Counted from the first letter of the stretch, positions 10,691 through 23,056 are shown. The stretch is DNA of 64,000 nucleotides from Rana temporaria (GCF_905171775.1 NC_053499.1:146446751-146510750), one strand, 5' to 3'. Notes: generated from the letters alone by a model not told the origin. Numbers and translations are program-made.

Positions 10691-12560
10691 TAAGGATTGG
10701 CTTAGATCTGTGGTGCTTTTGTCCTCCTGGGTCGTTTTTTAGGGAGTCCTCAAAACCAGTGCATGAACAAGGTTACCTAAAGCCAGGGCTGAATCCTCTA
10801 CCCCTCAAATTTCCCCTCTGAGCACAAATCCTACCCCCCCTCAAACAAATTCTCCATCTTGGTACAAACCCCCTAAATCTTTGCCCCCTCCCCCCCCAAC
10901 ACAAATCCCCCCTCAAATCAATCGCCACTCCTAGCACACCTTGCAAATTTTCCCCTTCTAGCACTGTGTTTATCCCCTGCCACCTCCCAACACAAATCCC
11001 ATGCCCCCCCCCCACCTCACATGATACCACAGTGCCGACCCTCCTGCCCATCCCTCATACCGACCTTGCTCAAAACGCATTGGTTCTGACTTCATGACCT
11101 ATTCAATAAAGGACTACAGGACTTGGTGTAGAAAGGATGAAAGTACCACAGATCTGATGGGAGTCCAAGAGGTCGGAAATCAAACACATTTCTGGGCCTC
11201 CCCTGACCTGTGACCCGTACTAGAACAATTTTTCTCCTCTTATTTTGCAATGTATTGTCTAGTACATGGGTCTTCAAACTACGGCCCTCCAGTTGTTCAG
11301 GAACTACAATTCCCATCATGCCTAGTCATGTCTGTGAATGTGAGTGTGTTACAATGCCTTATGGGATGTGTAGTTCCACCACAGCTGGAGGGCCGTAGTT
11401 TGAGGATTCCTGGTCTAGTATTTTTCCCAATTATTACAACCCACATGTAAGCCCCAATGAAGTGGACGTTTTTAGCCCCCTTAATGCATTGACTCTCTGA
11501 ACTCTTGCCATGTACAATAAAGACCTACTAGAATAAAGAACTACTAGAATAAGCTAACTAGGGTGAAATGCGTCAAGGATGGGGGGGCCCTTTGAGAGGG
11601 ACACTTTTTGTATGCCACTGGGGGTTTAATAACGATTTTACAAAAAGGTGACCTCGGTGTGTGGCAAGCATTATACTCTTTTCCAAAGACCTATTGGATT
11701 CATATTCGATCTAATGCGCTCTCCTCCTTTGGGTCTTTGGTTACGGAGTCCCAAGAATACGTTGGATCTGTGACCTCTTGTCATGTGCAATAAAGACTTG
11801 CTTGACGTGGTATAAAAAGGATGAAATTGCCAGAGACCTTATGCAAGACCAGTAGGCTTTAATTGCAAAGGACAAGTAGTCAAAGAACCAACTCATTTCA
11901 GGGACCAGTAACCCGTACTAGCACAACTTTTATCCTTTTTGAATTGGTTAAAATCCTGTTGTCCAGGATAATCCTGTTGTCCGGGATTCTAATTACGACT
12001 AGTATCCATGCCCTGAAGAAGGGGGAGCTTTGAGCACCTGAAATGCTTTGGTTTTTCTCTCTGACCTCTTGTCATTTGAAACAAAGACCTGCTGGACTTG
12101 CATTGGCCCTGAGGTGCTTTCATCCTATGAGTCGTTGGTCTTCATCCTATGGGTTGTTGGTCTGGCCGCCCTCTAAATGCATTGGCTCTCTGACCTCTTG
12201 CCAAGTGCAATAAGACCTATTGGACTTGGTGTAGAAAGGATGAGAACACCACTGATCTTTTTGGGTTCTTGTAGGCCTTTATGGCAAATGACAAGAGGTG
12301 AAAGAGCCAACGCATTTCAGGGACTGCCTGAATGGTGACCTGTCCTAGCACTTCTTCCTTTTTTTTTTTTCTTTTTTTTTGCAATTTGTTGTCGAATATT
12401 CTTCTCGATTCCTGCCAGCCCTGAGGAAGGGAGAGGACTGAGCCCCTAAAATGCATCTTCTCAGGTGCACTAAAAGACCTACTCATTAGATTTGTGGAAC
12501 CCTCATCCTTTCTGTAATATTTCAACAGCTGAAGTTATTAAATATTCATTATTTTCTGTC
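10691..12560. repeat. Degenerate tandem copies of a ~400-bp dispersed repeat
   Basis: At least three diverged copies of a unit with 'gacttggtgtagaaaggatg', 'aacgcatttcagggac' and 'ccctgaggaaggg' are visible around 11080-11260, 11780-12060 and 12180-12460. This is an old repeat cluster containing one hAT MITE. It has no coding potential. Confidence 0.55.
11265..11412. mobile_element. hAT-type palindromic MITE, 148 bp (second copy)
   Basis: Same family and length as the copy at 5147, in the opposite orientation. It is flanked by a perfect 8-bp duplication gtctagta at 11257-11264 and 11413-11420. Confidence 0.88.
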
Positions 12561-12605
12561 TGTTTTGCTTGCTCCCGCACTCTAACAGTCTGTTTTGTTC
12601 CGCAG

Positions 12606-12803
12606 TGCACCCATTGTGGAAAGGACCAATAGATATCCCTGGAGGTTCCCGCCAGTCTCCCATCGACATCCGCGTACGTGACAGCATCTTCCACCCCCAG
12701 CTCACCCCCATCAAGACCCAGTATGACCCAAACACCTGCCTGCACGTCTGGAATAACGGTTACGCGTTCATGGTTGAGTATGACGACTGCACTAACAAGT
12801 CAG
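12606..12803 (+). CDS. CA5A: CA5A coding exon 2 (start of catalytic domain)
   Basis: Acceptor 'tgttccgcag' at 12605, donor GTACAG at 12804, phase 1 on both sides. Encodes residues 51-116 plus one base. It holds the alpha-CA opening HPLW, the signature GGSRQSPIDI and the NNGYAFMVEYDD strand. Tyr103 occupies the position of the CA2 proton shuttle His64. Tyr at this site is typical of mitochondrial CA5 and a main reason for not calling CA2-like cytosolic forms. Confidence 0.95.
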
Positions 12804-13013
12804 GTACAGTGGAGCGTGATGGCGTAGTGCCATGTTTATTGGTCTGTAGTCCTGTACGGGAAAAAGTCAGATATGTCTTTTCCCTGAGCTTTGTCCCAGG
12901 AGATAAATTAGTTAATTTCTTTTACCATTGGATCCGAGTAATTCATGCAAAGTGTAAGAGACCCATTACTTTCAACAACAATCTTCCCATAAGATTATAT
13001 TTGCATTTAACGT

Positions 13014-13047
<34 letters not shown>

Positions 13048-14440
13048 GGTTGTTCTTTTCCTGTAAAAGTCTCCTTTGTGTACATCTCAAATGCTGGGAC
13101 TGATGCTGGGTGCTGCCATACTGGATGTGATGTTGACGACTGCACTAGCAAGTCACTCTGTAGTATTCCCATCGCTCTCCCACTACATAAAGTGTTATGT
13201 ACGGAAGTTAGAGGTGGGGGGGGGGTGGCAGGCAGTAGTTGGACATGTAGAGGAGAGGGCTATGACTTGCAACGAGGAAAGGGGGTTAGAGAATTTTTAC
13301 TCTCCTGGCATGGTCAAATTTGCATATTTAACTTTATTGCTGTGACAGGTCCTCTTTATGGAGACTTCAAGTAACTATTAGTCCTCCACTGCCGTTGCTC
13401 AAACACAGATCATGTGTGATTTAGCTACAGCCTTGACTAGAGTAGCTAAGGAATGACAGCTGTGAACCCAGAAGTGACATAATACAGTGAGGGGGGCTAT
13501 TTGATCCCCTGCTGTTTTCGTACGTTTGCCCACTAACAAACATGCATTAGTAGACGAGTGGTTAAATATCTGATGCACAGAGGTGTGTCGCATGATATAG
13601 CATGCAATGAAAAATGAATGTAAATGAAGTACTGTTGTTTACTATCCAAATACTACGGGTTAGAATTTTACTCTTGTGCTGAAGCTCAGAGCCTACAGCT
13701 TTTCCTGGAATAGACTCTGCATGGCAGTACCTGAGAACTCGTGTATGAGGCGTGATCTACTCCGTGTTCCTATCCTGCTACCACGTGACCCAATACCCCG
13801 GGGATCATGGCTGCAGCATTACAACACCTGTTTACCTTCCACTTAACTCTTCACATACCTGATCTAAATTTAACTATGCAAGGTCAGCAGAACTGTTCTG
13901 CTTGTTGCAGCTTTTTGCATTTGAAAAGCACCAGGTGGGTTTCAAGGATGGTTCACTTTTGCTCAGGATGGCCCAAGGCAAGATAAATATAGGCTTATGT
14001 GCTGCAGCAAATATAACTTGACTTGTCAGTTTGACAGGAGGTGCTACCTGTCAAACTCGCTAGTTGAGGTCAAGGGGGCTGCGCCATCACTGTGAGCTGA
14101 AACGATGTAACTGGGTATTTCAATAGAAAATTGGAGGGTATAAAAAAATAAAATAAAATTTAAGTTAATTTAGGTGGTGGCAGGATTGCCTCGAATACCT
14201 GGAAACCACTGCTCTACCACACTCTGAAAAGTAATCCACCCCAGATCACAGTAGAGGCTGCCGCCCATGTGAAAGGGGCCTAAGGGCCAAGTCACTTAAG
14301 CAACCATGTAGCAGAGTTTGGAAGCATCGCCAGATCTCTGGGCTCATTGGTGTAGATTTACTAATACTGGAGAGTGCAAAATATGGTGAAGCTCTGCATA
14401 GAATCCAATCCACTTCCAGCATCTACTGTCAAAGCTTAAG
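12804..14440. other. Intron 2, left part
   Basis: Contains a T-rich run at about 13014-13046 and a near-repeat of 'gatgttgacgactgcactag' at 13128-13147. That sequence echoes the end of exon 2 ('gatgacgactgcactaac'), a possible partial duplication of the exon end. The rest is not recognised. Confidence 0.45.
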
Positions 14441-15115
14441 GCCCCTTTCACACTGGGGCGGGAGCCGCGGTGGCGGTATAGCGGCGCTAAAAATAGCGGC
14501 GCTATACCGTCGGATTTGCCGCGGGATCGGCTGCTAGCGGTGCAGTATTAACCCCCGCCAGCGGCCGATAAAGGGTTAATACTAAAGGGTTAATATTTAT
14601 GATATATGTACAACCTAGTTGAAGAGGAGCTCCACCTGAAAGGAGCCATCTCCGCTTGGAGAGATTGACGAACCGGCTAGGGGTGCCAACATTGTTTCCT
14701 CCCTAGACAGGTATGTTTCCTTGTATTAAGACCCCTTTCACACTGGAGATGTTTTTCAGGCGCTTTAGCGCTAAAATCAGCGCCCGGAAAAAAGCCCCAA
14801 CTGTAATCCAAGTGTGAAAGCCTGAGTGCTTTCACACTAAGGCGCTGCGCTGGCAGGGCATCAAAAAAAGTCCTGCCAGTATCTTTGCAGTGCTTTTAGG
14901 AGTAGTAAATGCACCACTCCTAAAGCATCCCTGCTCATTGAAATCAGTGGGCAAAGCACCGCTGCAGCAGCGCTTTTAACCTTTTTTTGCCCACTAGCGG
15001 GGGTTAAAAGCGCCCCGCTGCAAAAACACTGCTAAAAATAGCAGCACTTTACCGCCGACGCATGGGCACTTTCAATGTGAAAGCACTCTAGCAGTCAACA
15101 GGGGCAGTATTTTGT
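14441..15115. repeat. Dispersed repeats with 'cccctttcacactgg' ends
   Basis: Two copies of a repeat starting 'cccctttcacactgg', near 14445 and 14731, rich in 'gcgcttt/aaagcgc' inverted motifs. The second ends near 15080 with 'aatgtgaaagcac'. A relative lies at 46010-46420. MITE-like, family unknown. Confidence 0.55.
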
Positions 15116-15377
15116 AGCTGCTGACTTTTTTATTTTTTATTTTTTTACAGACTGTAACTCCTCTTTAATAACAAGCCTTTGGGAAAAGTAACAATTTTTA
15201 TTACATAAAGGATTGTATAAATATTCTCATTTTTAAAAGCATGACCTTAGGGTACTGTGTATAAAGGATGTGTTAACTGATTAGCTTGTTTATGAGATTA
15301 TCTTTATGATCTGAGCTGCATATGCATCCTTTGAAAAATGGGACTTTGTTCCAAGAAATGTGTTGGATGAAAATGTT

Positions 15378-15759
15378 CTAAAACCTTGATTTAAGAACGT
15401 TTTGCAAGACCAGCTACATATTTAAATACATTTTGACTTGATATACAAGTAGCATCATGTCACAACTGAGTATGAAAGAGAAGAGAGGCGCCTCTAAGTG
15501 TAGCAATATGGTTACATTTAATGAAGGTACAACATTTAGCATCTCACATGGTTGATGATTAAGAGGCACATCTAAGTATGCAGGCATCTGGGGTAAATCT
15601 GTCCAGATAGACCATCCTCTGCACTGCCATTGATGTAATCCTTCCAAACTGCGATGGGTGTGTTTAGCCCAGGTAACTGCATACTTGGATGTGTCTCTTT
15701 AAATCATCAACCATGTGAGTTGCTAAATGTTGGACCTTCATTAAATCTAACCATATTTT

Positions 15760-15802
<43 letters not shown>

Positions 15803-15966
15803 ATATATATATCTATCTCTGAAGGATTTATGAATTTGGTGGTTGTGGAACAAATCATTTGAGTTTCCTTTATTTCTTATGGGAAAATTAGCTTTGATAT
15901 ACAAGTGCTTTGAATTACAAGCATGTTACTGGAACAAATTCTACTTGCAATCCAAGGTTTTACTGT
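15378..15966. mobile_element. Longer relative of the CAGTAAAACCTTGG MITE
   Basis: The right end 'ccaaggttttactgta' and the inner blocks 'gaggcgcctctaagtgtagc' and 'cttgatatacaag' match the element at 5628. The interior holds a further inverted repeat ('aaggtacaacatttagcatc' and its inverse near 15720) and a (TG)n tract at about 15769-15799. The left end is eroded. Confidence 0.6.
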
Positions 15967-16150
15967 AATGAATACACTGTTCTGATCTGTAACTAATTGT
16001 CTATGAACAGGTATTTTTATGGGTTTAAAATGATGTACCAACTGTTTGTATGGGGGTTTCAAAAATAAAGGGAGACAGTACAGATATAATACAGTCCAAT
16101 ACAAGAGGGCCCTGCTCATGAGGGATTACAATCTAAAACGTGTGTGTGTG

Positions 16151-16183
<33 letters not shown>

Positions 16184-16362
16184 TATTTGTATTTAATAAT
16201 TATTGTTACACTAGTCAGTCAATGACAAGAAAATGTATCGTAAATATCCCCAATTTTTCAAAATTTTATTGTCTACAGCTGCAGATTACTGTTTTTTCAT
16301 GGTCCTGGTTATCTGATTGGTTGAGGAAGTTGGCAATTGTGGAGTTGCAGATGATACAAATA

Positions 16363-16513
16363 CTGTATTTATCGGCGTATAACACACACCCTAACTTTAA
16401 GAAGGAAGTTTCAGGAAAAAAACTTTCCACAGCCCCCTGCGTATAACACGCAGGCACAGTTTACCCGCTATTTTCAGGGTAAAAAAGTGAGTGTTATACG
16501 CCAATAAATACAG
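16363..16513. mobile_element. 151-bp TA-flanked palindromic MITE
   Basis: Termini 'CTGTATTTATCGGCGTATAA' and 'TTATACGCCAATAAATACAG' are inverted and flanked by TA on both sides, as for Tc1/mariner-type insertions. No coding content. Confidence 0.8.
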
Positions 16514-17861
16514 TAATTATTAACTATTGGCTTGCAAACTGGACTCTCCACTGACTGCAATTCATTTTATTTCTAGTAACCAAATTGCTGAAGAAAGCTG
16601 TTCTGTAGCCACTACAAAATTTCACTTCTGACCTAAAACCAGAGCTTAGATTTGCAGTTTTACCCCACCTCCATCAGCCTGAGGCCCCCTTCACATTGGT
16701 GCCAATTCTTCCACGTCTTCACATCATGATGCAATGCACGCCAATGGAAATTACATTTATTTTCTATGGTGCCCATCCACATCAATGCAACATGGTGTAG
16801 TATGATTTATTTTTTATTATTTTTTTATTTATTTTTTGTGCAGCAAAGATGCCTTTTTTTTTTTTCTCGTCCCAAAGACTCCAATGGAAGCACAACCAAC
16901 ATGGAAACGTAGCTCTTGCCCCTTTTTGAGCTTTTTTTTTTTGCATTTTTTTTTGTGCTTTGCAGGGTATCTTGCATGTGTCCACTTACTAGATTTGGAG
17001 TGTCATTTAAAAATGAATGGCACCACAAGTGCAACACATGTGTTTTGCGGCCACAAAACACTATAGTGTAAATGCAGTGTAATGGTTTTTGTCAGCTGTG
17101 AGCACATGTGTACTGGAGCAGATCCTGATTGGGTCATGCTTTTTGCAGTTCAAAACATGGGGAACATGTTATGATCGGGCACCATTGGTCAAACGCCTAA
17201 ACGGTCCTGTACCTGTGTTTATGCTATGCTTTGAACCACAGTAATAATGTTGGTGGCTCACTATGCAGATGTTATGCTGGAGATTGGTTAAGATGACATT
17301 TACCTTTATCTGTATTTTCCTTCCTGTACAAATGTACTTTATTTTTTTTATTTTTGTGCAAGCTGATCTGTACCACTTTGCCCTGGATTGACAAACTGTT
17401 TATCTCTGATAATTTTTCTAAATTAAATTTTTAATTTTTTTTTATAGACATTGGTGTGCGATCATTCCTACAACTCTAGCTCAATATTTTGCGTTGGTCC
17501 CGAAGGTTACCTTTTTGCACCCCTTCACATTAGCTGCATGTTAAATATTCTTTAGCTTGGTCCTGTCGCTTTTCATCATCTTATGAATGAGTGTCGCACA
17601 TCCTCCATGTGACTCTTATCGCTAGTATTTACTGCTGATAATGTGAGTGCAGTTAATGTTCACCAGCTTGCTGATATGTAATCTGCACATTGCGTGTTGT
17701 GTAAACACCCCGCCGTACTCTCTCACAACGCCATCCACTGCTAATACAGACCGATCAGCCGCAATATGGCTGTATACCACACCTGGTATTTAAATCGTAG
17801 ATATTGAATATACCCCCAAGATGTAAACCCCCCCCAAAAATTCTGTGAAATAATACTTTAT

Positions 17862-17862
<1 letters not shown>

Positions 17863-17898
<36 letters not shown>

Positions 17899-18145
17899 CT
17901 CTTTTTTTCTCCTCTTCCTTTTTTTCCTCCTATCTCTCCCTTTTTTTTTTTCTTTCCTTTCCTTTCATTTTCCTGTCCTTATTTTCCTGTCCTTATTTTC
18001 CTGTCCTTATTTTCCTGTCCTTATTTTCCTGTCCTTATTTTCCTGTCCTTATTTTCCTGTCCTTATTTTCCTGTCCTTATTTTCCTGTCCTTATTTTCCT
18101 GTCCTTATTTTCCTGTCCTTATTTTCCTGTCCTTCTTTTCCTGTC
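17863..18145. repeat. (TG)n followed by a 14-bp 'ttattttcctgtcc' array
   Basis: A dinucleotide tract at 17863-17895 leads into a pyrimidine-rich stretch, then about 12 nearly perfect copies of a 14-bp unit. Open frames across it are repeat artefacts. Confidence 0.9.
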
Positions 18146-18886
18146 CTTTTTTCCTCTCATTTTAAATCTATCCTCCTGTGTATGGTCAGTACATTAAGTA
18201 CTCAATGGCCTGACAGTGAAACGGGAAAATACCAATTTGTCCACCAGATCTTCCATTCTTTTCTTTTCTTTTTTTTTTTTAATTATGTATTTGTTGGCGG
18301 CAGCCTCATGGGGTACCCACATCATGCTTCTTGGTAGGCCTCTGGGTTCTCTTCATCCCATGTCCATCAGGGGGTTGGCTGCAAGGACCCAAAAAAGACA
18401 GTTGCCCCTTTTATTACAAGATAGTGGCACGGGTGTGCTGCAGCCTATCCCACACTGCTGGACTTGCCGTGTATGTGTTAAAAAAAAAAAAAGAAAAATC
18501 TATCTAACTGTTAATCAAATTTTATTTTTGTGTGTAATATGGCAAGCGGGGGGTGGGGAATAGTCTTGTGTTTATGTGCTAGGGAGTTTAAAAAAAAAAA
18601 TTTGAGGTCTGTCTAGCTGCCAATCATTGTCGCTGATACGTCCGTTTTGTATAAGTGGGCTGGCAGTGGGTTTATAGGAGCATCTGTTACTTTGCTGTGA
18701 TTGGGCACAGTGATATATTTTATACAGCACCATTCGTTACATTGTCTCTATATATGATCCAGAAATCGTAACCTTATTTTAATTGTATCCGTTTCTTATT
18801 TTTTTTTATTAAATAGTCGTTCTGAAGGATCAGGTGATGCATTCCTGTCACTGATACAATACGTTTTTGTTCTTTTCTTCCTGCAG

Positions 18887-19005
18887 TGGTGCATGGAGGA
18901 CCCCTGGAGAACCCCTACAGGCTTAAACAGTTCCACTTCCACTGGGGGGTGAACAACGACTGGGGATCTGAGCACACGGTGGACAGCAAGGTGTTCCCGG
19001 CAGAG
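18887..19005 (+). CDS. CA5A: CA5A coding exon 3 (first two zinc histidines)
   Basis: Acceptor 'cttcctgcag' ending at 18886, donor GTCAGC at 19006. Encodes the split codon for Val117 to Glu156. It holds GGPLENPYRLKQFHFHWG, in which His133 and His135 are zinc ligands, then GSEHTVDSK with the gate residue Glu145. The exon ends in phase 0. Confidence 0.95.
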
Positions 19006-20708
19006 GTCAGCGCCTCCTCTACATCTCCTATGTCTTGTACTGATTGTCTGTTCTCTGGGTTAGTTTACCAAAAAAAAAAAAAACCCTGCCTGTGCAGATA
19101 AGGCGCACGTGTAGATAAAAACAAACGCTGCAGCTTTTGACTAAAGTTGAATAATGCCCTTGCTGTAAGTGTAGGCCATTACCTCATGAAAAGTGACTGG
19201 GAAACTCCTATTGCTAAAGCCATTGCTAAGAGAGGCTTAAAGGGGTTGCATTAAGGTGAAAAGCCTTCTATAGTGCAGCACCCCCCCTTTTCTTACTCAC
19301 CTGAGCCGGTCTTTCCAGAGTCGAAAACGGGCACACCAGCTCCAGCCAGTGTCTTGGGTCCTGATGGGATAAATTGATAGCAGCACAGCTATTGATTCCC
19401 GCTGCTGTCAATCATTGAGTCCCGCTGTCTCTGTCTATAGACGCAGCAGCAAGACACGGGAGCACGCCCACACAACTGCCCCAAGGGAGAACGGCTCTCC
19501 AACGGGGCATTTAAGAGGAGGGACCCCAGAAGAGGAGGGTCACTCTTTGCATAACCAACTGCACAGAGGAGGTAAGTATGATATGTTTGTTTTGTGTGGG
19601 TTTTTCACCTGGGGGGTCAAGAAAAAACACACTACACAGGTTTTTAAAGTAATTTTATTAGGCAGCTCTGGGGGTCTTTTTCTGACTTCGGGGGTCTTCT
19701 TCTAACTTCGCTGTCTGGTTCTTTCTGCCTCCTGCCGGGCTCCTCCGCTATCTTCTTCCAGCTCTTTTACTAGCGGTGACCCGGTCTTCTTCAAGCAACT
19801 GAAGTCCTATTGTAATTGAATGTTATTAAAAAAAAAAAAAAAACTTTTCTTTTCAAATCTGCAGCACTATAATTCTCTGTTAAATGCAATATGGCTAGAA
19901 CAGAACCCCCCCCCCCCCCCCCCCAGGTATGTAATTTCCTGCTTATGTGATTGGTTCACTGATTTTCCCAGAAGTCTGCACCAAGATACAAATTAGATTT
20001 TGAGCATTTCCTGCAACAAAATGTAATTTTTGGTGATCTATTTCCACTGGAAAATCACGTCTAAAGGGAATGCAGACCCTGCAATTTCCTCATTCAAGCC
20101 ATGCAGGTGCAGCAGCTGATTAGTAATTACAAAACCACTCCTATATAGATTCACTGAGCTCATGGACACAGAGAAACAAACGGCTATTTCCCCGGAATAA
20201 CAAAAAATTGGAATCTGCAACAAAGTTTGTTAAAATCTACGCAATGTTACTCTTTAAATTTAATCTGTTTGCCTCCCCTGGTTCCTCTCTCCCCCCTCCT
20301 CATCCTCCAACATATTTTCATTACATAGCTTTATTTTAGAACCCAGTGATGTCATCAGCCTAGGCAGGCTGTATTGTATGCAGACCACCCTAGGCCCACA
20401 AAGGATGCTGAGCCTTCATGATTGTCAGAACTGAAATCCAATGAATGAAAGGGGCAGCCCAGGGACAGCCAGGCTGGGGAGGAAATATCCAGATGATGCT
20501 GGATGTCCTCAAGCTAGGAAATGCGGTGGGTTCTATCTGACTTTCTGCAGCTTCTAATGCACATTGTGGGAAGCTCACAGTATGCAGTGAAATCGGGGTA
20601 AGCCATTTCCGTACAGGAGAGGAGGGTGGCAGGGAAGGCAAAAATATAATCCGATTTACTCCTCTGGCATTTAAATAACTCAATAAAAAATGTTCACTCT
20701 TTTTTCAG
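19006..20708. other. Intron 3: no recognised element
   Basis: Contains 'ttaaaggggttgcattaagg' near 19237, which may be one end of a TTAA-type MITE. Also an A run at 19827-19843 and a C run near 19909-19924. No exon signal. Confidence 0.45.
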
Positions 20709-20804
20709 GTTCACCTTGTGCACTGGAACTGCTCCCGGTATCGCACCTTTGAGGAAGCCATCATGGAGGAGAACGGTTTGGCGGTTATTGGAGTGTTTTT
20801 AAAG
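20709..20804 (+). CDS. CA5A: CA5A coding exon 4 (third zinc histidine)
   Basis: Acceptor 'cttttttcag' ending at 20708, donor GTAGAT at 20805; 96 nt, phase 0 at both ends, the usual alpha-CA exon 4 size. Encodes residues 157-188. VHLVHWN contributes zinc ligand His158. ENGLAVIGVFLK is the conserved hydrophobic strand. Confidence 0.95.
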
Positions 20805-20812
20805 GTAGATCG

Positions 20813-20884
20813 AAACGTTTCCATACTGTTATTTGCATTTTTTATTTTATTTTTTTGCTTTTCATTGTTGCTGTTCTACAATAA
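20813..20884 (+). repeat. 72-bp direct repeat, left copy
   Basis: Begins 'aaacgtttccatactgttat' and ends 'gttgctgttctacaataa'. It is identical base for base to 23057-23128, 2244 bp downstream. Together they bracket the insertion in CA5A intron 4. Confidence 0.95.
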
Positions 20885-23056
20885 GTGAGAAGGCTAGCCG
20901 CAGGCTAGCCTGTATTTGTAGGAGGAGTCAGAGGGCTATTTATCCCTCCTCCCCTCTAATCTCCGGCGTCGGTGGGGTTTCTGGGTAACGTCACTTCCGG
21001 TTTCATGGCAGAGCAACAGGTCGGCTGCTGGTATCGTCGGGTGGCAGCCGCCAGCCCACATCCCTGGGTCTCATGCCGGGCATCGGTGCCTGCCCGCCTC
21101 CCGGTTAGACGCCGGCTTCATGGGGGGGGGGAGCCTCCCGCCTCCCTGGAACTCACACGGGCATCAGCGCCCGCACGCCTCCCGGTGCTCGCGCCGGGGG
21201 GGGGGGGCGTTTATCTTCCCATTCACGTGGCCCAGGGCTCCTTCTAGCATGGAGGCCACCCGCCCGGTACTCGCGGGGAGGGGGGGCTGCATACATCCCC
21301 CTACCATCCGCCCACCCACGTTGCCCGGGTGCTATCTGCCATCCAGGATGCCGCCCGCTTCTCCTGGCTCCACGCGCCGCTGGGGGGGGGGTCCGTTCAC
21401 CTACACACACCATCCTGTTTAGCCACTGCACGGTACTCCTGCACCCACCTGCCCGCTGTTGCCGGTGCTCACGCCGCTCACACTCCCAATGCTCACGCAA
21501 GGATGCAGTGCCTTGCTCATGCTGGCCCCAGAGCTCCATCTGGCTTAGGATGCGTCCGCTTCCCAATGGTGCCCGTACCGGGGGGAGGAGGGGGTGTGTG
21601 TGACTCGCCGCCCACGTTGCTCAGGGCTCATCTCGCTGCAGGAGGCCCCCCTTCTCCAGGTACTCTCGCTGGGTCATGAGGGGGTCTGTCTGATCCCATC
21701 CACCCTTCTGCCAGAACTCACGGGGGGGGGGGGGCATCCACTCACTCTGGTCCTTGGAGGTTTTCCTCTCCTGGCTCACGATGCTGTCATGAGGGGGGGT
21801 CATCTGGTTTTTTTTGCTGCCGTCATTGTGGAGGGGTCAGCGGGGCATCTACCCACTCATCCCAGGCACATGCTGGCAGCATGGGGGGGGGGGGGCATCA
21901 TCTACTCCTCCCAGGGTCACCCTAGCAGCATGGGGGGGAGGCTGTCCACCCACATCTCCAGGGGTCACGCTGGCAGCTTGGGAGAGTACTGTCCACCCAC
22001 ATCTCCAGGGGTCGCGCTAGCAGCAGGGAAGGGGTTGTCCACCCACTTAGGGGGTCACGCTGGCAGCATGGGGGGGGGCTGTCTACCCACGTGTCACGCT
22101 GGCAGTTTTTCTTGCAATACGCAATTTATCAGTTCCTGTCTCTGCGTTTCAGTCTGCATTTTCTGTCGTAGCGTTTCCGCTCCGGTAGTTCGGCCTCTTT
22201 CATACTGTTTCTGCCCCAGGGGTTTCTGTCCTACCGTTTTTGCCCCAGGGGTTTCTGTCATACTGTGTCTGCCCCAGGGGTTTCTGTCATACTGTGTCTG
22301 CCCCAGGGGTTTCTGTCATACTGTGTCTGCCCCAGGGGTTTCTGTCATACTGTGTCTGCCCCAGGGGTTTCTGTCATACTGTGTCTGCCCCAGGGGTTTC
22401 TGTCATACTGTGTCTGCCCCAGGGGTTTCTGTCATACTGTGTCTGCCCCAGGGGTTTCTGTCATACTGTGTCTGCCCCAGGGGTTTCTGTCATACTGTGT
22501 CTGCCCCAGGGGTTTCTGTCATACTGTGTCTGCCCCAGGGGTTTCTGTCATACTGTGTCTGCCCCAGGGGTTTCTGTCATACTGTGTCTGCCCCAGGGGT
22601 TTCTGTCATACTGTGTCTGCCCCAGGGGTTTCTGTCATACTGTGTCTGCCCCAGGGGTTTCTGTCATACTGTGTCTGCCCCAGGGGTTTCTGTCATACTG
22701 TGTCTGCCCCAGGGGTTTCTGTCATACTGTGTCTGCCCCAGGGGTTTCTGTCATACTGTGTCTGCCCCAGGGGTTTCTGTCATACTGTGTCTGCCCCAGG
22801 GGTTTCTGTCATACTGTGTCTGCCCCAGGGGTTTTCTGTCATACTGTGTCTGCCCCAGGGGTTTTCTGTCATAGCGTTTCTGCCCCAGGGGTTTTCTGTC
22901 ATAGCGTTTCTGCCCCAGGGGTTTTCTGTCATAGCGTTTCTGCCCCAGGGGTTTTCTGTCATAGCGTTCCTGCCCCAGGGTCTTCTGCCCCAGGCTTGTT
23001 TCTGTCATAGCGGTTCTGTCAGCAGTGTGTTTTCTGTCATAGCAGTTCTGGCTGGC
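20885..23056. mobile_element. 2.2-kb insertion in intron 4 bounded by 72-bp direct repeats
   Basis: The segment starts 'gtgagaaggctagccgcagg' with a short inverted repeat. A CpG-rich part follows with a TATA-like 'ctatttat' (20937-20944) and 'cacttccggtttc'. Next come G-run spaced ~100-bp units ('gcatggggggg', 'ctcacgctggcag') over 21100-22110, and then a 29-bp array. No transposase, reverse transcriptase or poly-A tail was found. Removing one repeat copy plus this segment leaves a 95-bp intron. A composite retroelement, an unusual long target duplication, a local segmental duplication, or an assembly join are all possible. Confidence 0.6.
22190..22995. repeat. 29-bp minisatellite (about 28 copies) in CA5A intron 4
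   Basis: Unit contains 'tttctgtcatactgtgtctg' followed by 'ccccagggg'. Spacing is exactly 29 bp for 22 copies (22213 to 22822), then 30 bp for five copies that carry an extra T and 'atagcgtttctg'. Because 29 is not a multiple of three, all frames give a 29-residue Cys/Pro/Gly-rich repeat and long false ORFs. Confidence 0.95.

Larger units (their letters stand above)
15967..18886. other. Intron 2, right part: unique sequence and simple repeats
   Basis: Includes (GT)n plus poly-T at 16141-16180, T- and A-rich tracts near 16850-16960 and 18480, a small MITE (16363) and the 14-bp array (17975). No exon was recognised apart from exon 3 downstream. Confidence 0.45.

Noticed and set aside
12569..13066. 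Extension of CA5A exon 2 to the full 165-aa ORF
   Set aside because: The protein similarity stops exactly at the GTACAG donor; beyond it the frame runs into poly-T.
22190..22995. CRISPR-like array of 29-bp direct repeats
   Set aside because: Repeats are head to tail without unique spacers, and the sequence is vertebrate. It is a minisatellite.
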